From the NCBI GenBank assembly GCA_913009235.1, contig CAJVXS010000002.1:62001-126000 (forward strand): DNA of 64,000 nucleotides, read 5' to 3'. Positions 1-9,285 of this stretch are shown here, in pieces. The notes under the pieces were generated by a model. That model was not told where the DNA came from. It saw nothing but the letters and a program-made list of their open reading frames with translations, and did no database searches. Position 1 is the stretch's first letter, and each line of letters begins with the position of its first letter. This DNA is from an uncultured Methylophilaceae bacterium. GTDB lineage: Bacteria; Pseudomonadota; Gammaproteobacteria; Burkholderiales; Methylophilaceae. The position numbers and the translations under genes were made by a program.

Positions 1-516
1 GATCAAGGTGTTAAGTCAAAAGTGATTCACTTATCACCTAGTGGTGTGGCTTTGACGCATGAAAAAGCAGTGTGGCTGAGCCAGCAAGAAGGTTTAGTTT
101 TATTGGCCAGTCGTTATGAAGGCGTGGATCAGCGTTTGCTAGACGCACATATTGATGAAGAAATATCGATTGGTGATTATGTATTAAGTGGTGGTGAATT
201 ACCCGCCATGGTGTTGTTAGATGCAGTAGTTAGGTTGCTACCAGGTGTATTAGGTGATGCAGCATCAGCAGAACAGGATTCGTTTGTAAATGGTTTGCTA
301 GATTGCCAGCATTACACACGGCCTGAAGTGTATAGGGATGAGCAGGTGCCTGAAGTGTTGTTATCAGGTAACCATGAAAAGATTAGGCAATGGCGATTAA
401 AACAATCGCTGGCGCTAACAAGGGAGAAACGCCCGGATTTATTGGCCGCAAGGTCGTTGACGAAAGAGGAAGCTCGACTGCTCAAGGAAATAGAGCAGGA
501 ACAAGCATCTTCATAA
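1..516 (+). CDS. trmD: tRNA (guanine-N1)-methyltransferase TrmD, 5' truncated by window edge
   Basis: TrmD uses S-adenosylmethionine to methylate N1 of G37 next to the anticodon, which prevents +1 frameshifting. The reading frame is open from base 1, so the N-terminal third lies outside the window. The visible part holds the trefoil-knot SAM site (RYEG, then [14 protein letters not shown]) and the conserved C-terminal block LLSGNH followed by WRLKQSL, all typical of the family. It ends 16 bp before rplS, the usual trmD-rplS order of the rpsP-rimM-trmD-rplS operon, so it is probably the third gene of that operon. A GTG at 22 could be taken for a start but is internal to the conserved fold. Confidence 0.97.
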   Translation, partial: DQGVKSKVIHLSPSGVALTHEKAVWLSQQEGLVLLASRYEGVDQRLLDAHIDEEISIGDYVLSGGELPAMVLLDAVVRLLPGVLGDAASAEQDSFVNGLLDCQHYTRPEVYRDEQVPEVLLSGNHEKIRQWRLKQSLALTREKRPDLLAARSLTKEEARLLKEIEQEQASS

Positions 517-532
517 CTAAAAGGAGCAAAAA

Positions 533-907
533 GTGGCAGATATTATTAAAATGTTAGAAGAGGAAGAAATTGCGCGTTTAGGCAAAGATATTCCTACATT
601 CGCACCAGGTGACACATTGGTTGTTGGTGTAAATGTTGTTGAGGGTACACGTAAACGTGTGCAGGCGTTCGAAGGTGTTGTTATTGCGCGCCGTAACCGT
701 GGCCTTAATTCATCATTCATCGTGCGTAAAATCTCTTCAGGTGAAGGCGTTGAGCGCACATTCCAACTTTACTCACCTTTGATTGCAAGCATCGAAGTTA
801 AACGCCGTGGCGATGTTCGCCGTGCGAAACTTTACTACTTACGTGAGCGTTCAGGTCGTTCTGCACGTATTAAAGAGAAGTTGGTATTAAGAGGAAAAGC
901 AGATTAA
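533..907 (+). CDS. rplS: 50S ribosomal protein L19
   Basis: L19 sits at the 30S-50S interface of the ribosome. The 124-residue product matches the family along its length: an N-terminal helix, the central [16 protein letters not shown] barrel segment, the [15 protein letters not shown] block and a basic C-terminal [10 protein letters not shown] segment. It is slightly longer than the E. coli protein (115). It starts with GTG, preceded by AAGGAG at 521-526 with a 6-base gap. It follows trmD by 16 bp and is followed by a clear intrinsic terminator, so it is the last gene of the rpsP-type operon. Confidence 0.98.
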   Translation: MADIIKMLEEEEIARLGKDIPTFAPGDTLVVGVNVVEGTRKRVQAFEGVVIARRNRGLNSSFIVRKISSGEGVERTFQLYSPLIASIEVKRRGDVRRAKLYYLRERSGRSARIKEKLVLRGKAD

Positions 908-941
908 TAGACTAGTTAATTAATTGCTGAGTAATTTTAAC

Positions 942-973
942 AGCCCTAAAGCGATTTGCTTTGGGGCTTTTTT
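942..973 (+). terminator. Intrinsic terminator after rplS
   Basis: An 11-bp stem (942-952 with 958-968, one G-T pair) and a 5-base loop are followed directly by a run of T to 973. It ends the trmD-rplS operon. It lies before the preferred xerD start, which argues against longer xerD start choices that would run through it. Confidence 0.85.
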
Positions 974-1034
974 ATTTGCCATGCCTTATCATTTCAAGTC
1001 TAATAAGTGGATGGATAAACACAATCAATATCTA

Positions 1035-1937
1035 ATGGCTGAGACTAAGATACAAACGAGTCAGCAGTTAGATGCCTTTATTGACCATCTCTGGTTAGAA
1101 GATGGCTTATCCAAAAATACACTAGAGAGTTATCGCATAGATTTAATCCAATTCAACAATTGGTTAACAACAGAGAAAACTGCGTTAATCGATGCGAATC
1201 AGATGCATATTCAGCAATACCTTGCAGTCAAGTTCCCGCAACAGAAGCCTCGCAGCATCGGGCGTTTGATTGCGAGTATGCGACGTTTTTATCGTTATTG
1301 CCTGCGAGAGAGCCTAATCTCAGAAGATCCAACCTTGCAGATTGAATCACCTAAATTACCACGCACCTTGCCTAAAAGTCTAAACGAGCAAGAAGTCGAA
1401 GACTTACTTGATGCGCCCGACATCAACCTGCCGATCGGCCTGCGAGATAGAGCGATGCTAGAGCTGTTATATGCTAGCGGCTTGCGCGTTTCTGAGTTGG
1501 TGGGGATCAAAGTGTGTGAAGTGAGTACGCAAGATGGTGTCGTCCGTGTTACAGGTAAAGGCAGTAAAACGCGCTTAGTTCCAATGGGGGAAGAAGCCGC
1601 CGATTGGGTTGTGCGCTACACACAATTTTCACGGTCAGGAATTTTGCAAAAAAAAATGAGTGATGCTTTATTCGTAACCAATCGAGGCGCTGCCATGACA
1701 CGCCAGGCCTTTTGGCATCTAATTAAACGCTATGCGCTACTGGCGGGTATTGATAAGCCGATGTCACCACATGTATTACGTCACGCATTTGCAACGCACT
1801 TGCTGAATCATGGGGCGGATTTGCGGGTCGTGCAGATGTTGTTAGGACATTCGGATATATCGACTACGCAGATTTATACGCATGTGGCACGAGAGCGACT
1901 TAACAAGCTGCATTCAGCCCACCACCCAAGAGGGTAG
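1035..1937 (+). CDS. xerD: Tyrosine recombinase XerD
   Basis: XerD works with XerC at the chromosomal dif site to resolve chromosome dimers at division. With the ATG at 1035 the protein is 300 residues, close to the E. coli 298. All catalytic positions are visible: Arg151, Lys175, His246, Arg249, His272 and the nucleophile Tyr281. The N-terminal SAM-like DNA-binding domain (WLEDGLSKNTL) lies near residues 10-90. An in-frame ATG at 1011 is possible, and the frame is open back to 924, but that would run through the rplS terminator. It lacks the extra domains of phage integrases. It converges with, and overlaps by 38 bp, the DUF2007 gene. Confidence 0.93.
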   Translation: MAETKIQTSQQLDAFIDHLWLEDGLSKNTLESYRIDLIQFNNWLTTEKTALIDANQMHIQQYLAVKFPQQKPRSIGRLIASMRRFYRYCLRESLISEDPTLQIESPKLPRTLPKSLNEQEVEDLLDAPDINLPIGLRDRAMLELLYASGLRVSELVGIKVCEVSTQDGVVRVTGKGSKTRLVPMGEEAADWVVRYTQFSRSGILQKKMSDALFVTNRGAAMTRQAFWHLIKRYALLAGIDKPMSPHVLRHAFATHLLNHGADLRVVQMLLGHSDISTTQIYTHVARERLNKLHSAHHPRG

Positions 1938-2169
1938 GGTTCTTTTCTTCTTCGACAATTGAAGCAAGCTGCCATTCAGCAATAATTCTTTTTGCCTCTT
2001 CTTTATGCGTGTTGACGACGCTGACAGTGATTAAGTCCACCGTTGGTAATTCGCCTATACCACCTTGCAAATACTCACCTTGAATGAAGGATTGAATATT
2101 GTATTGCGCTAGTAGGCCTTTAATCATATTGGCGTCTAGGCTGTTGGCGGCGTGGTAGATGATAATCAT
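1900..2169 (-). CDS. DUF2007-family small protein
   Basis: This 89-residue protein has the pattern of the DUF2007 (putative prokaryotic signal transducing) family: an N-terminal strand MIIIYHAANSLDA, a helix (MIKGLLAQYNI), the GEYLQGGIGELP turn and a VNTHKEEAKRIIAEW helix. The fold resembles a small ferredoxin-like or PII-like unit. No substrate or partner is known to me. Its last 38 bp overlap the 3' end of the convergent xerD gene. It is downstream of folB with a 79-bp gap and may be co-transcribed with it. Confidence 0.8.
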   Translation of the reverse strand: MIIIYHAANSLDANMIKGLLAQYNIQSFIQGEYLQGGIGELPTVDLITVSVVNTHKEEAKRIIAEWQLASIVEEEKNPTLLGGGLNAAC

Positions 2170-2248
2170 GGGTATATTTCAACAGTTCCTTACGTTGCCA
2201 GACTGCATGTTGCTCGCTCGAGACGGGCGATCCCATTTCTTTAGCTAA

Positions 2249-2599
2249 CTAACCCATGCGCTGGATTATTACTCCCAGCGCCTTCAGCCCTGGCAATATT
2301 CCAGGCTTAGCAACCTTTATTTTGACAGACTCAGCTTTAAATTCTTTCAATATCATTTTGCAAACATGTTCGGCTAAGGCTTCTAATAGTTTAAAGCTGT
2401 TTTGCGTGAGTGTTTCTCGAATGCGATTCACTACTGAACTATAATCAACCGTATCTTCGATGGCATCGCTTTGACAGGATTGACTTAAGTCGTAGCCAAT
2501 TTCAATATCCAAAATAATGGTTTGCGGCTTTAAGCGCTCCCAGTCGGGTACGCCGAGTTTGGTTTTTACGCTAACTTGGTCTAAAAATATGATGCCCAT
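2249..2599 (-). CDS. folB: Dihydroneopterin aldolase
   Basis: FolB converts 7,8-dihydroneopterin to 6-hydroxymethyl-dihydropterin and glycolaldehyde in folate synthesis, a route also feeding the tetrahydrofolate C1 carriers that matter to a methylotroph. The 116 residues show the family features: GVPDWER with the conserved Glu21, the DYSSV segment around residue 52, an LLEALAEHV helix with Glu74, and the catalytic Lys98 in KPGIL. It is divergent from plsY, an arrangement common in Betaproteobacteria together with tsaD. Confidence 0.95.
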   Translation of the reverse strand: MGIIFLDQVSVKTKLGVPDWERLKPQTIILDIEIGYDLSQSCQSDAIEDTVDYSSVVNRIRETLTQNSFKLLEALAEHVCKMILKEFKAESVKIKVAKPGILPGLKALGVIIQRMG

Positions 2600-2704
2600 A
2601 AAATTTGATGCCTAAGGTTTGGCTATGGTTTAAAATGTAATACTTAGATTTTAGTGTATATCACTGGCAAACACTAATGCTCGTTTTTTTAGGAAGTGAA
2701 GTTT

Positions 2705-3328
2705 ATGAATGAATTAGGTTTTGTCCCTGTTGCCTTGCTGCCAGTTTTTTGGATTGTTGGTGCTTATTTATTAGGCTCTGTTTCGTTTGGCATTTTAATC
2801 AGCAAGTGTTTTGGCTTGGCTGATCCACGTACCGTGGGGAGTGGTAACCCGGGGGCGACCAATGTGTTGCGTAGCGGTAAGAAGTCGGCGGCTTTGTTGA
2901 CGTTGCTTGGTGATGCTTTTAAAGGTTGGGTGCCTGTCTGGTTTGCGTTGCAATCTGATATGTTGATGTGGGTTGTGAGTGCAGTTGGTGTTGCCGTATT
3001 CATAGGACATTTATACCCAATCTACTTTAAATTAAAAGGGGGAAAAGGGGTCGCGACGGCGCTTGGTGTAATGTTGGCCATCTCGCCTTGGTTGGCTTTG
3101 GCGGCATTCGCGACATGGCTGATTGTCTTTGCCTTTAGTTACTATGCTTCATTGGCGAGCATTGTGGCGGCATTCTTTGTGCCGATTCATTCTTACTATT
3201 ACCTACAACCATATAAAGATTATTTTTTAATGCTGTTGGTGTTGTCTGGACTGCTGATTTGGCGACACAGAGGTAATATTCAAAAGCTATTAAATGGTAC
3301 TGAGTCTGGTTTTAAAAAGAAGAAGTAA
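2705..3328 (+). CDS. plsY: Glycerol-3-phosphate acyltransferase PlsY
   Basis: PlsY moves an acyl group from acyl-phosphate to glycerol-3-phosphate, the first step of phospholipid synthesis, in the inner membrane. The 207-residue product has about five membrane segments and the three family motifs: GSVSFG near the start, GSGNPGATNVLR with GDAFKG, and GHLYPIYFKLKGGKGVAT. I start at the ATG at 2705 because AGGAAG at 2691-2696 sits 8 bases before it; a GTG at 2696 would overlap that site. It faces tsaD tail to tail. Confidence 0.95.
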   Translation: MNELGFVPVALLPVFWIVGAYLLGSVSFGILISKCFGLADPRTVGSGNPGATNVLRSGKKSAALLTLLGDAFKGWVPVWFALQSDMLMWVVSAVGVAVFIGHLYPIYFKLKGGKGVATALGVMLAISPWLALAAFATWLIVFAFSYYASLASIVAAFFVPIHSYYYLQPYKDYFLMLLVLSGLLIWRHRGNIQKLLNGTESGFKKKK

Positions 3329-3340
3329 CATGCTGTAATT

Positions 3341-4360
3341 TTAAGGTGTCATTAATTCAGCTAAATCCCAACGAGGGCGAACGCTAAAGCTATAATCTTG
3401 TTTTCCGGCTTGCAGCGCTTCTAGTCTTTTCGCGCCAGCAAATGCAATCATAGCGCCATTGTCAGTACAAAACTCTAAACGTGGGTAGCTGACTTTGCAT
3501 AATTTACGTTTAGTGGCCTTATTTAAGCTCTTACGTATTCGCTGGTTAGCGCCTACACCACCAGAGACGATTAGATTGTCTAGTCCAGTTTCACGTAATG
3601 CGGCCATGCATTTAGCGGTTAATATTTCTGCCACTGATTCCTGGAACTCCCACGCCACATCAGCTTGCATTTGTTCATCTAATGGTTGGATTTTACTAAC
3701 TAGTGTTAACACGGCTGTTTTTAACCCGCTGAAGCTAAAGTTCAGATCTTTGCTATGTAACATTGGCCTAGGGAGTTTGTAGTTCGGCTTGCCTTGTAAG
3801 GCTGCTTTTTCCAATGCTGGCCCACCGGGATAGCTTAGCCCTAATAGTTTTGCCGTCTTATCAAAGGCTTCGCCTGCAGCATCATCTAAGGTGTCACCTA
3901 GTAATTGATATTGGCCGATGCCATCAACGCGCATTAATTGGCTGTGACCGCCTGAAACTAATAGTGCGACAAATGGAAACTCTGGTGGATTTTCTTCTAA
4001 TAATGGTGCCAGTAAGTGGCCTTCAAGATGGTGCACGCCGATACTTGGTACGTTGAGTGAGAAGGCCAATGATTGCGCGATGCTCGCGCCAACTAATAAT
4101 GCACCTGATAAGCCGGGGCCTTGGGTGTAAGCAATGCCTTCAATGTCAAGTAATGTTTTGTTGGCCGATTGCAACACTTGTTCAGTCAGTGGGAGCGCAC
4201 GTCTAATATGGTCGCGAGAAGCGAGCTCTGGCACAACACCACCAAAGTCGGCATGCATCGCCACTTGTGAGTGTAGTGCATGGGCTAATAAGCCATGTTT
4301 GGTGTCGTAAAGTGCGACACCTGTTTCGTCACAAGAGGATTCTAGACCCAAAACTAACAT
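3341..4360 (-). CDS. tsaD: tRNA N6-threonylcarbamoyladenosine transferase TsaD
   Basis: TsaD transfers the threonylcarbamoyl group to A37 of ANN-decoding tRNAs, working with TsaB, TsaC and TsaE. The start at 4360 gives 339 residues, as in E. coli (337), beginning [14 protein letters not shown]. His111 and His115 (HHLEGH) and the Asp of FCTDNGAM form the metal site, and VSGGHSQL and SGGVGANQ are nucleotide-binding loops. The frame stays open to 4543, but that extension has no family similarity. It is divergent from rpsU, as in many proteobacteria. Confidence 0.95.
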   Translation of the reverse strand: MLVLGLESSCDETGVALYDTKHGLLAHALHSQVAMHADFGGVVPELASRDHIRRALPLTEQVLQSANKTLLDIEGIAYTQGPGLSGALLVGASIAQSLAFSLNVPSIGVHHLEGHLLAPLLEENPPEFPFVALLVSGGHSQLMRVDGIGQYQLLGDTLDDAAGEAFDKTAKLLGLSYPGGPALEKAALQGKPNYKLPRPMLHSKDLNFSFSGLKTAVLTLVSKIQPLDEQMQADVAWEFQESVAEILTAKCMAALRETGLDNLIVSGGVGANQRIRKSLNKATKRKLCKVSYPRLEFCTDNGAMIAFAGAKRLEALQAGKQDYSFSVRPRWDLAELMTP

Positions 4361-4381
4361 AGTAAGACTGCCATATAAAGA

Positions 4382-4410
4382 TTGCGTAAACTGGATTAAC
4401 GCGCTAGAAT
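4382..4410 (+). promoter_or_regulatory. Candidate sigma-70 promoter for the rpsU operon
   Basis: TTGCGT at 4382-4387 and TAGAAT at 4405-4410 are separated by 17 bases, in the divergent tsaD-rpsU gap about 75 bp before rpsU. The -10 matches consensus at 5 of 6; the -35 is weak. Position and spacing make it the best candidate, but this is inference from sequence only. Confidence 0.5.
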
Positions 4411-4484
4411 ACGCGGTTTTCGATGCTACATCAATGTGGCATTGGTTTTTTGTTGTTAAAGAATATTTAAGGAATGGTGATTTA

Positions 4485-4697
4485 ATGTCTTCAATTCGCG
4501 TTAAAGAGAATGAGCCGTTTGATGTTGCGCTACGCCGCTTCAAGCGTTTGATTGAGAAAACTGGTTTGATTAATGACTTACGTGCACGTGAGTTCTATGA
4601 GAAACCAACATGGGTGCGTAAACGTAAAGCTGCTGCTGCTGTTAAACGTTGTTACCGTCGTTTACGTAGCCAACAGCTGCCGACAAAATTCTACTAG
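4485..4697 (+). CDS. rpsU: 30S ribosomal protein S21
   Basis: S21 takes part in translation initiation and Shine-Dalgarno pairing. The 70-residue product matches the family from end to end: an acidic N-terminus with [14 protein letters not shown], then [17 protein letters not shown] and a basic tail. The ATG at 4485 is preceded by GGTGA; the frame extends upstream to 4434 without similarity. It begins the rpsU-yqeY-dnaG-rpoD macromolecular synthesis block. Confidence 0.97.
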   Translation: MSSIRVKENEPFDVALRRFKRLIEKTGLINDLRAREFYEKPTWVRKRKAAAAVKRCYRRLRSQQLPTKFY

Positions 4698-4715
4698 TTC
4701 ATTAGTTCTTAACTG

Positions 4716-5159
4716 ATGATGCTAAAAGCTCAGATAACTGAGGACATGAAGAGTGCCATGCGTGCGAAAGAAAGCACGCGTCTTGGCACGATTCGTTTGT
4801 TGCAAGCAGCAATGAAACAGCGTGAGGTTGATGAGCGTATCGAACTTGCGGATGCTGATGTGATTGGTATCATCGAGAAGATGCTTAAGCAACGGCGCGA
4901 TTCTATTGCGGCGTATGAATCTGCTAAGCGAGATGACTTGGCTGATATTGAGAAAGCAGAAGTCGTTGTGTTGCAAGCCTACTTACCTAAGCAGCTAACA
5001 GAAGCTGAAGTGGCAGTTCTGTTAGAAAAAGTGATTGCCGATACAGGTGCTGCTAGTATGAAAGATATGGGAAAAGTGATGGCGGCCATTAAGCCATTGG
5101 TTGCTGGCAAAGCCGATATGGGTAAAATATCTGGATTGATTAAAGCGCGATTAGCTTAG
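4716..5159 (+). CDS. GatB/YqeY domain protein
   Basis: The 147-residue protein belongs to the YqeY family, a helical protein related to the tRNA-binding tail of GatB. Typical segments are visible: RAKESTRLGTIRLLQAA, KMLKQRRDSI, LQAYLPKQLTE and MGKVMAAIKPLVAGKADMG. Its cellular role is unsettled, though linkage to tRNA-dependent amidation or tRNA binding is often proposed. It sits 18 bp after rpsU and is commonly found between rpsU and dnaG. Either of two adjacent ATG codons (4716, 4719) could be the start. Confidence 0.92.
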   Translation: MMLKAQITEDMKSAMRAKESTRLGTIRLLQAAMKQREVDERIELADADVIGIIEKMLKQRRDSIAAYESAKRDDLADIEKAEVVVLQAYLPKQLTEAEVAVLLEKVIADTGAASMKDMGKVMAAIKPLVAGKADMGKISGLIKARLA

Positions 5160-5167
5160 TTGTTAGT

Positions 5168-5210
5168 CGCCAATAAAAAAAGGAGCTATAAGCTCCTTTT
5201 TTTATTGGCG
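5168..5210. terminator. Perfect 20-bp inverted repeat between yqeY and dnaG
   Basis: The arms 5168-5187 and 5191-5210 are exact reverse complements with a 3-base loop, and each arm contains a 7-base A or T run, so the structure reads as a terminator on either strand. It probably ends or attenuates transcription from rpsU-yqeY before dnaG. Confidence 0.85.
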
Positions 5211-5260
5211 CTATTCTTAAACTAAGACGATATCATCATAAGGCTGTAATATTACAAACT

Positions 5261-7000
5261 ATGATTCCTGAACAGTTTATCCAAGAGCTACTTAATCGCG
5301 TTGATGTTGTCAACGTGGTGGATAAAAGTGTTCCGTTGAAAAAGGCAGGTGCCAATTTTTCAGCTTGCTGCCCATTTCATAACGAAAAATCTCCTAGTTT
5401 TACCGTGAGCCCTACTAAACAGTTTTATCATTGTTTTGGTTGTGGTGCACATGGTACGGCTATTAGTTTCTTGATGGAATATAACGGCTTAAGCTTTGTT
5501 GAATCGATTCACGACTTAGCTAGTCAAGTAGGGCTGACCGTGCCGCAAGAGGAGTTGACTCCAGCCGCACGTGAAACTGAGAGAAAAAATAAAACCATTA
5601 AGGTCGGCTTGCAAGAAGCATTGCAGCAAGCGGCGCAATACTACAAGGCAGAGCTAAAAAAATCACCGCGCGCGATTGAGTATTTAAAGGGGCGTGGATT
5701 AAGTGGCGTGATTGCGGCTAAGTTTCAAGTCGGTTACGCGCCTGCTGGCTGGAAAAGTTTGCAAGCTATTTTTCCTGATTATGATAGTGAAGTGCTCAAC
5801 ACGGCTGGATTAGTAGTTGAAAATGAGCAGGGAAAACGTTACGACCGCTTTCGCGACCGCATTATGTTCCCGATACATAATCAAAAAGGTGAGGTGATTG
5901 GCTTTGGGGGTAGAGTGATCAGCCCTGAGGATACGCCAAAGTATTACAACTCCCCTGAAACGCCTTTGTTTCAAAAAGGCCATGAATTATATGGCTTGTT
6001 CATTGCACGTCGCGCGATTAGAGATGCAGGCCGCGTATTGGTGGTTGAAGGTTATATGGATGTAGTGGCGCTTGCGCAGTACGGGATTGATTATGCGGTT
6101 GCGGCATTGGGTACGGCGACAACCCCTTTTCATATTGCTAAGCTAATGAGGCAAACCGATGAGGTGGTATTTAGCTTTGATGGTGATAATGCAGGGCGAA
6201 TAGCCGCTTGGCGTGCTGCAATGAATGCATTGCCTGCATTAACCGATGGCTTGAAACTGCGGTTTATGTTTTTGCCAACAGGACATGATCCTGATTCTTA
6301 TGTGCGTGAATTTGGTAAAGAGCAATTTGAAGCTGAGGTGAAAAACGCCATACCTCTGTCACAATATATTGTGCAGCACTTGAGTGAGGATAACGCACTT
6401 AACGCGCAAGAAGATAAGGTGCGATTTTTAAATGAGGCTGAGCCGATTTTAAAAGACATTAAAGCGCCAAGATTATCTTTGATGATGCGGAAGAAGGTTG
6501 CTGAGCTTGCACAAGTTAGTAATGAGGAAATGCAAAGTTTGTTAAAGCTGCCTAGTCCTGAAAAAATGGCTAGGAAAGCAGTTAAAAGACAATCAAAATC
6601 ACCTTTGTCGTTAAAAAAGCAATTCATTTTATTGGCCTTAGTGCGCCCAAGCCTTGTGGTGCAAAGGGACCTTGATCTGGTGGGCGGTGAAAGTGAAGGG
6701 GATGCTTTTCTGCGTAGTGTGCTACAAGCGTGCTTGGTTAACCCGACATTTAACCCTTCTGCACTATTGCATGCAGTTAAAGGCTTGGATGATGGCTTGA
6801 TGATGCGGATTCAGCGAGAACTACATCAACTTGAAGAAAATTTGGATTTTTCCCTTGAAATTGCAGGTGCTCGCACCCAACTAACAGAAGGTATGCAGCA
6901 AGCTAGAGAGACGAAATTACTGAATGAGATTAAAGAAAAGCCGATAAGCGCACTCACGACTGAAGAGCGAGAAATGCTTAAAAAATTAGGTGTTAAATAA
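5261..7000 (+). CDS. dnaG: DNA primase
   Basis: DnaG makes the RNA primers for chromosome replication at the fork, bound to DnaB helicase. The 579-residue protein begins with the CHC2 zinc finger (Cys37, His40, Cys58, Cys61), followed by the RNA polymerase core with FRDRIMFPI and GFGGRVI. The Toprim metal residues are Glu263 (VVEGYMDV), Asp307 and Asp309 (FSFDGDN). The C-terminal 150 residues are the helicase-binding region. It is the second functional unit of the MMS block; the preceding inverted repeat may lower its transcription relative to rpsU. Confidence 0.97.
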   Translation: MIPEQFIQELLNRVDVVNVVDKSVPLKKAGANFSACCPFHNEKSPSFTVSPTKQFYHCFGCGAHGTAISFLMEYNGLSFVESIHDLASQVGLTVPQEELTPAARETERKNKTIKVGLQEALQQAAQYYKAELKKSPRAIEYLKGRGLSGVIAAKFQVGYAPAGWKSLQAIFPDYDSEVLNTAGLVVENEQGKRYDRFRDRIMFPIHNQKGEVIGFGGRVISPEDTPKYYNSPETPLFQKGHELYGLFIARRAIRDAGRVLVVEGYMDVVALAQYGIDYAVAALGTATTPFHIAKLMRQTDEVVFSFDGDNAGRIAAWRAAMNALPALTDGLKLRFMFLPTGHDPDSYVREFGKEQFEAEVKNAIPLSQYIVQHLSEDNALNAQEDKVRFLNEAEPILKDIKAPRLSLMMRKKVAELAQVSNEEMQSLLKLPSPEKMARKAVKRQSKSPLSLKKQFILLALVRPSLVVQRDLDLVGGESEGDAFLRSVLQACLVNPTFNPSALLHAVKGLDDGLMMRIQRELHQLEENLDFSLEIAGARTQLTEGMQQARETKLLNEIKEKPISALTTEEREMLKKLGVK

Positions 7001-7058
7001 AGTACTTTGGTTTAGGCGTTAACCGCTTTTTTGATTTAGCAGCTTGCTCGTGTTTAGG

Positions 7059-7088
7059 CTGTCAAAAGAGGCGAAAATCGTGTATAAT
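7059..7088 (+). promoter_or_regulatory. Candidate sigma-70 promoter for rpoD
   Basis: A perfect TATAAT lies at 7083-7088, with CTGTCA (4 of 6 to consensus) at 7059-7064 and an 18-base spacer. The predicted start is near 7095, leaving a leader of about 75 bases before rpoD. This would give rpoD its own transcription in addition to read-through from dnaG. Confidence 0.65.
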
Positions 7089-7168
7089 GGCCGGTTCCCT
7101 GTAATTAATCATCATTCTTATTTGTTGCACGGTAGTAAGAATTAAAGACTCGAATTTAAAGGATTTGC

Positions 7169-9133
7169 ATGGCCAGACCTAAATCAAAGAAAACTTTAGA
7201 AAAAGAAAAGCAGAAACTGGCTGCTGAGGCAGCAAAAGATCCAGCAGTGATTGCATTAGATGCAGAAAATCGCCGCTCACGATTAAAAACCTTAATCGTA
7301 TTGGGTAAAGAGCGTGGGTATTTAACTTATGCTGAAATTAATGACCATCTTCCAGACGATGTGTCGAATACCGACCAAATAGACGGCATCATCGGTATGA
7401 TTAATGATATGGGTATTCAGGTGCATGAGCAGGCGCCTGATACTGAATCAATGTTGATGACTGATGTGCCAGCGCCTATTTCGGATGAAGATGCAGTAGA
7501 GGAGGCTGAACAGGCATTGGCAACGGTCGATTCTGAATTTGGCCGCACAACTGATCCAGTCCGTATGTATATGCGTGAAATGGGTACAGTTGATCTGTTG
7601 ACACGTGAAAGTGAAATTGCAATTGCGCGCCGTATTGAAGATGGCTTAAAGAATATGGTGCAAGCGATTGCTGCTTGTCCAACGACGATTGCGGAATTAC
7701 TCTCTATAATTGCTAAAGTTGAAGCTGAGGAAATCAGTGTTGGAGACTTGGTCGACGGCCTGATCGATAATGATATTGGCTTGGATGATACTTTTGTTGC
7801 TGATACTGCGGCAGGTAAAGCTGATGAAGGCAGTGGTAAGGACAAGGAAGAGGAAGAGGAAACTGCAGAAGAGGCGCAAGCTAGGGCGGACGCGGTTGCT
7901 GCAGCGGCATTGGCTCGTTTGAAGAATGAAGTGATTACACGTTTTGCGATTATTCGTGAAACCAATGCAAGGATGAATAAAATCCGCGAGACAACAGGTT
8001 CTCAGGACCCAGAATATAAAGAATTACATGCGGTTGTGCTGAAGGAGCTCATGGTTTTTCGCTTCTCAGCAAAGCAAGTGGAAATTTTATGTGGTAAAGT
8101 CCGCACCTTGGTACAAGATGTGCGTTCGCATGAACGTAAAATCTTAGACTTCTGTGTGAATAAGTCTGGCATGGATAGAATGCACTTTATCAAGAGCTTT
8201 ATTGGTAATGAGGTTAACTTGGAATGGTTTGATGGCGAGATAGCATTGGGTGCGCCTTATAGCGAAGCATTAAGTCGCTTTAGGGATTCAGTGATTGATC
8301 AGCAAGACCGCTTGATTGGTATGCAAGAAAAAGTTGGCTTGCCGATTAAAGAGCTTAAAGATATTAATAAGCAAATGACCACTGGCGAAGCAAGAGCGCG
8401 ACGTGCTAAGCGCGAAATGATTGAAGCTAATTTGCGTTTGGTGATTTCAATTGCTAAAAAATATACAAACCGTGGCTTGCAGTTCTTGGACTTAATTCAA
8501 GAGGGCAACATTGGTTTAATGAAAGCCGTTGATAAGTTTGAATACCGTCGCGGTTTTAAATTCTCAACTTATGCAACATGGTGGATTCGCCAGGCTATTA
8601 CTCGTTCAATTGCTGATCAGGCACGTACGATTCGTATTCCTGTGCATATGATTGAGACGATTAATAAAATGAATCGTATTAGTCGTCAAATATTACAGGA
8701 GTCAGGTGCTGAACCAGATCCTGCATTATTAGCCGATAAAATGGAAATGCCTGAAGATAAAATCCGTAAGATTTTGAAAATCAGTAAAGAGCCTATTTCA
8801 ATGGAAACACCGATTGGTGATGATGAAGATTCACACTTGGGTGACTTTATTGAGGACTCTACAACGCTTGCGCCAATGGATGCTGCTGTTTATGGCAGCT
8901 TGCGTGATGCTACTTCTGAGGTGTTGGGGTCGTTGACGCCGCGAGAGGCAAAAGTATTACGTATGCGTTTTGGTATTGAAATGAATACTGACCATACGTT
9001 AGAAGAAGTTGGTAAACAATTTGATGTGACGCGTGAACGTATTCGTCAGATTGAAGCAAAAGCATTACGTAAATTGCGCCACCCTACACGGTCAGAAAGG
9101 CTGAAAAGCTTTCTAGAATCAGGGCAAGATTAA
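7169..9133 (+). CDS. rpoD: RNA polymerase sigma factor RpoD (sigma-70)
   Basis: This is the housekeeping sigma factor. The 654 residues show region 1.1 ([21 protein letters not shown]), region 1.2 ([19 protein letters not shown]), a non-conserved insert with an acidic run near residues 215-240, region 2 with [13 protein letters not shown] for -10 recognition, region 3, and region 4.2 with the helix-turn-helix [19 protein letters not shown]. The start ATG follows AAAGGA. Sequence and position after dnaG leave little doubt. The -10 elements elsewhere in this window fit its expected specificity. Confidence 0.98.
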   Translation: MARPKSKKTLEKEKQKLAAEAAKDPAVIALDAENRRSRLKTLIVLGKERGYLTYAEINDHLPDDVSNTDQIDGIIGMINDMGIQVHEQAPDTESMLMTDVPAPISDEDAVEEAEQALATVDSEFGRTTDPVRMYMREMGTVDLLTRESEIAIARRIEDGLKNMVQAIAACPTTIAELLSIIAKVEAEEISVGDLVDGLIDNDIGLDDTFVADTAAGKADEGSGKDKEEEEETAEEAQARADAVAAAALARLKNEVITRFAIIRETNARMNKIRETTGSQDPEYKELHAVVLKELMVFRFSAKQVEILCGKVRTLVQDVRSHERKILDFCVNKSGMDRMHFIKSFIGNEVNLEWFDGEIALGAPYSEALSRFRDSVIDQQDRLIGMQEKVGLPIKELKDINKQMTTGEARARRAKREMIEANLRLVISIAKKYTNRGLQFLDLIQEGNIGLMKAVDKFEYRRGFKFSTYATWWIRQAITRSIADQARTIRIPVHMIETINKMNRISRQILQESGAEPDPALLADKMEMPEDKIRKILKISKEPISMETPIGDDEDSHLGDFIEDSTTLAPMDAAVYGSLRDATSEVLGSLTPREAKVLRMRFGIEMNTDHTLEEVGKQFDVTRERIRQIEAKALRKLRHPTRSERLKSFLESGQD

Positions 9134-9151
9134 ACTGCAGTAAAAGGTTTT

Positions 9152-9230
9152 GGCCCTCTAGCTCATGCTTGGTTAGAGCAGTGGACTCATAATCCATTGG
9201 TGCCGTGTTCGACTCACGGGGGGGCCACCA
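9152..9230 (+). tRNA. tRNA with CAU anticodon, probably tRNA-Ile2 (lysidine-modified)
   Basis: A full cloverleaf is visible: acceptor 9152-9158 with 9220-9226, D stem GCTC/GAGC, anticodon loop 9186-9192 with CAT at 9188-9190, T stem CCGTG/CACGG and an encoded CCA at 9228-9230. The acceptor start GGCCC and the ACTCATAATC loop resemble tRNA-Ile2, whose C34 is converted to lysidine by TilS to read AUA. Elongator tRNA-Met shares the anticodon and cannot be ruled out by eye. It follows rpoD by 18 bp and may be processed from the rpoD transcript. Confidence 0.93.
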
Positions 9231-9285
9231 ACAATGAGGGTGATACAAATAACTTTCTTACAACATACATTTAGAGGGGAATGAA

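Noticed and set aside
924-1034. Longer xerD reading frame starting at 924
   Set aside because: It runs through the rplS terminator and adds residues with no similarity to XerD; the 1035 start gives the family length.
1035-1937. Tyrosine recombinase as a sign of a mobile element
   Set aside because: Length and sequence match the chromosomal XerD, and no phage or island genes are adjacent.
7001-7045. Possible terminator after dnaG
   Set aside because: The GGCGTTAACCGC segment before a T run does not form a proper stem.
7417-7965. Long minus-strand Ser/Ala-rich frame inside rpoD
   Set aside because: Mirror of codon bias in rpoD; low complexity, no ribosome site, and rpoD is certain.
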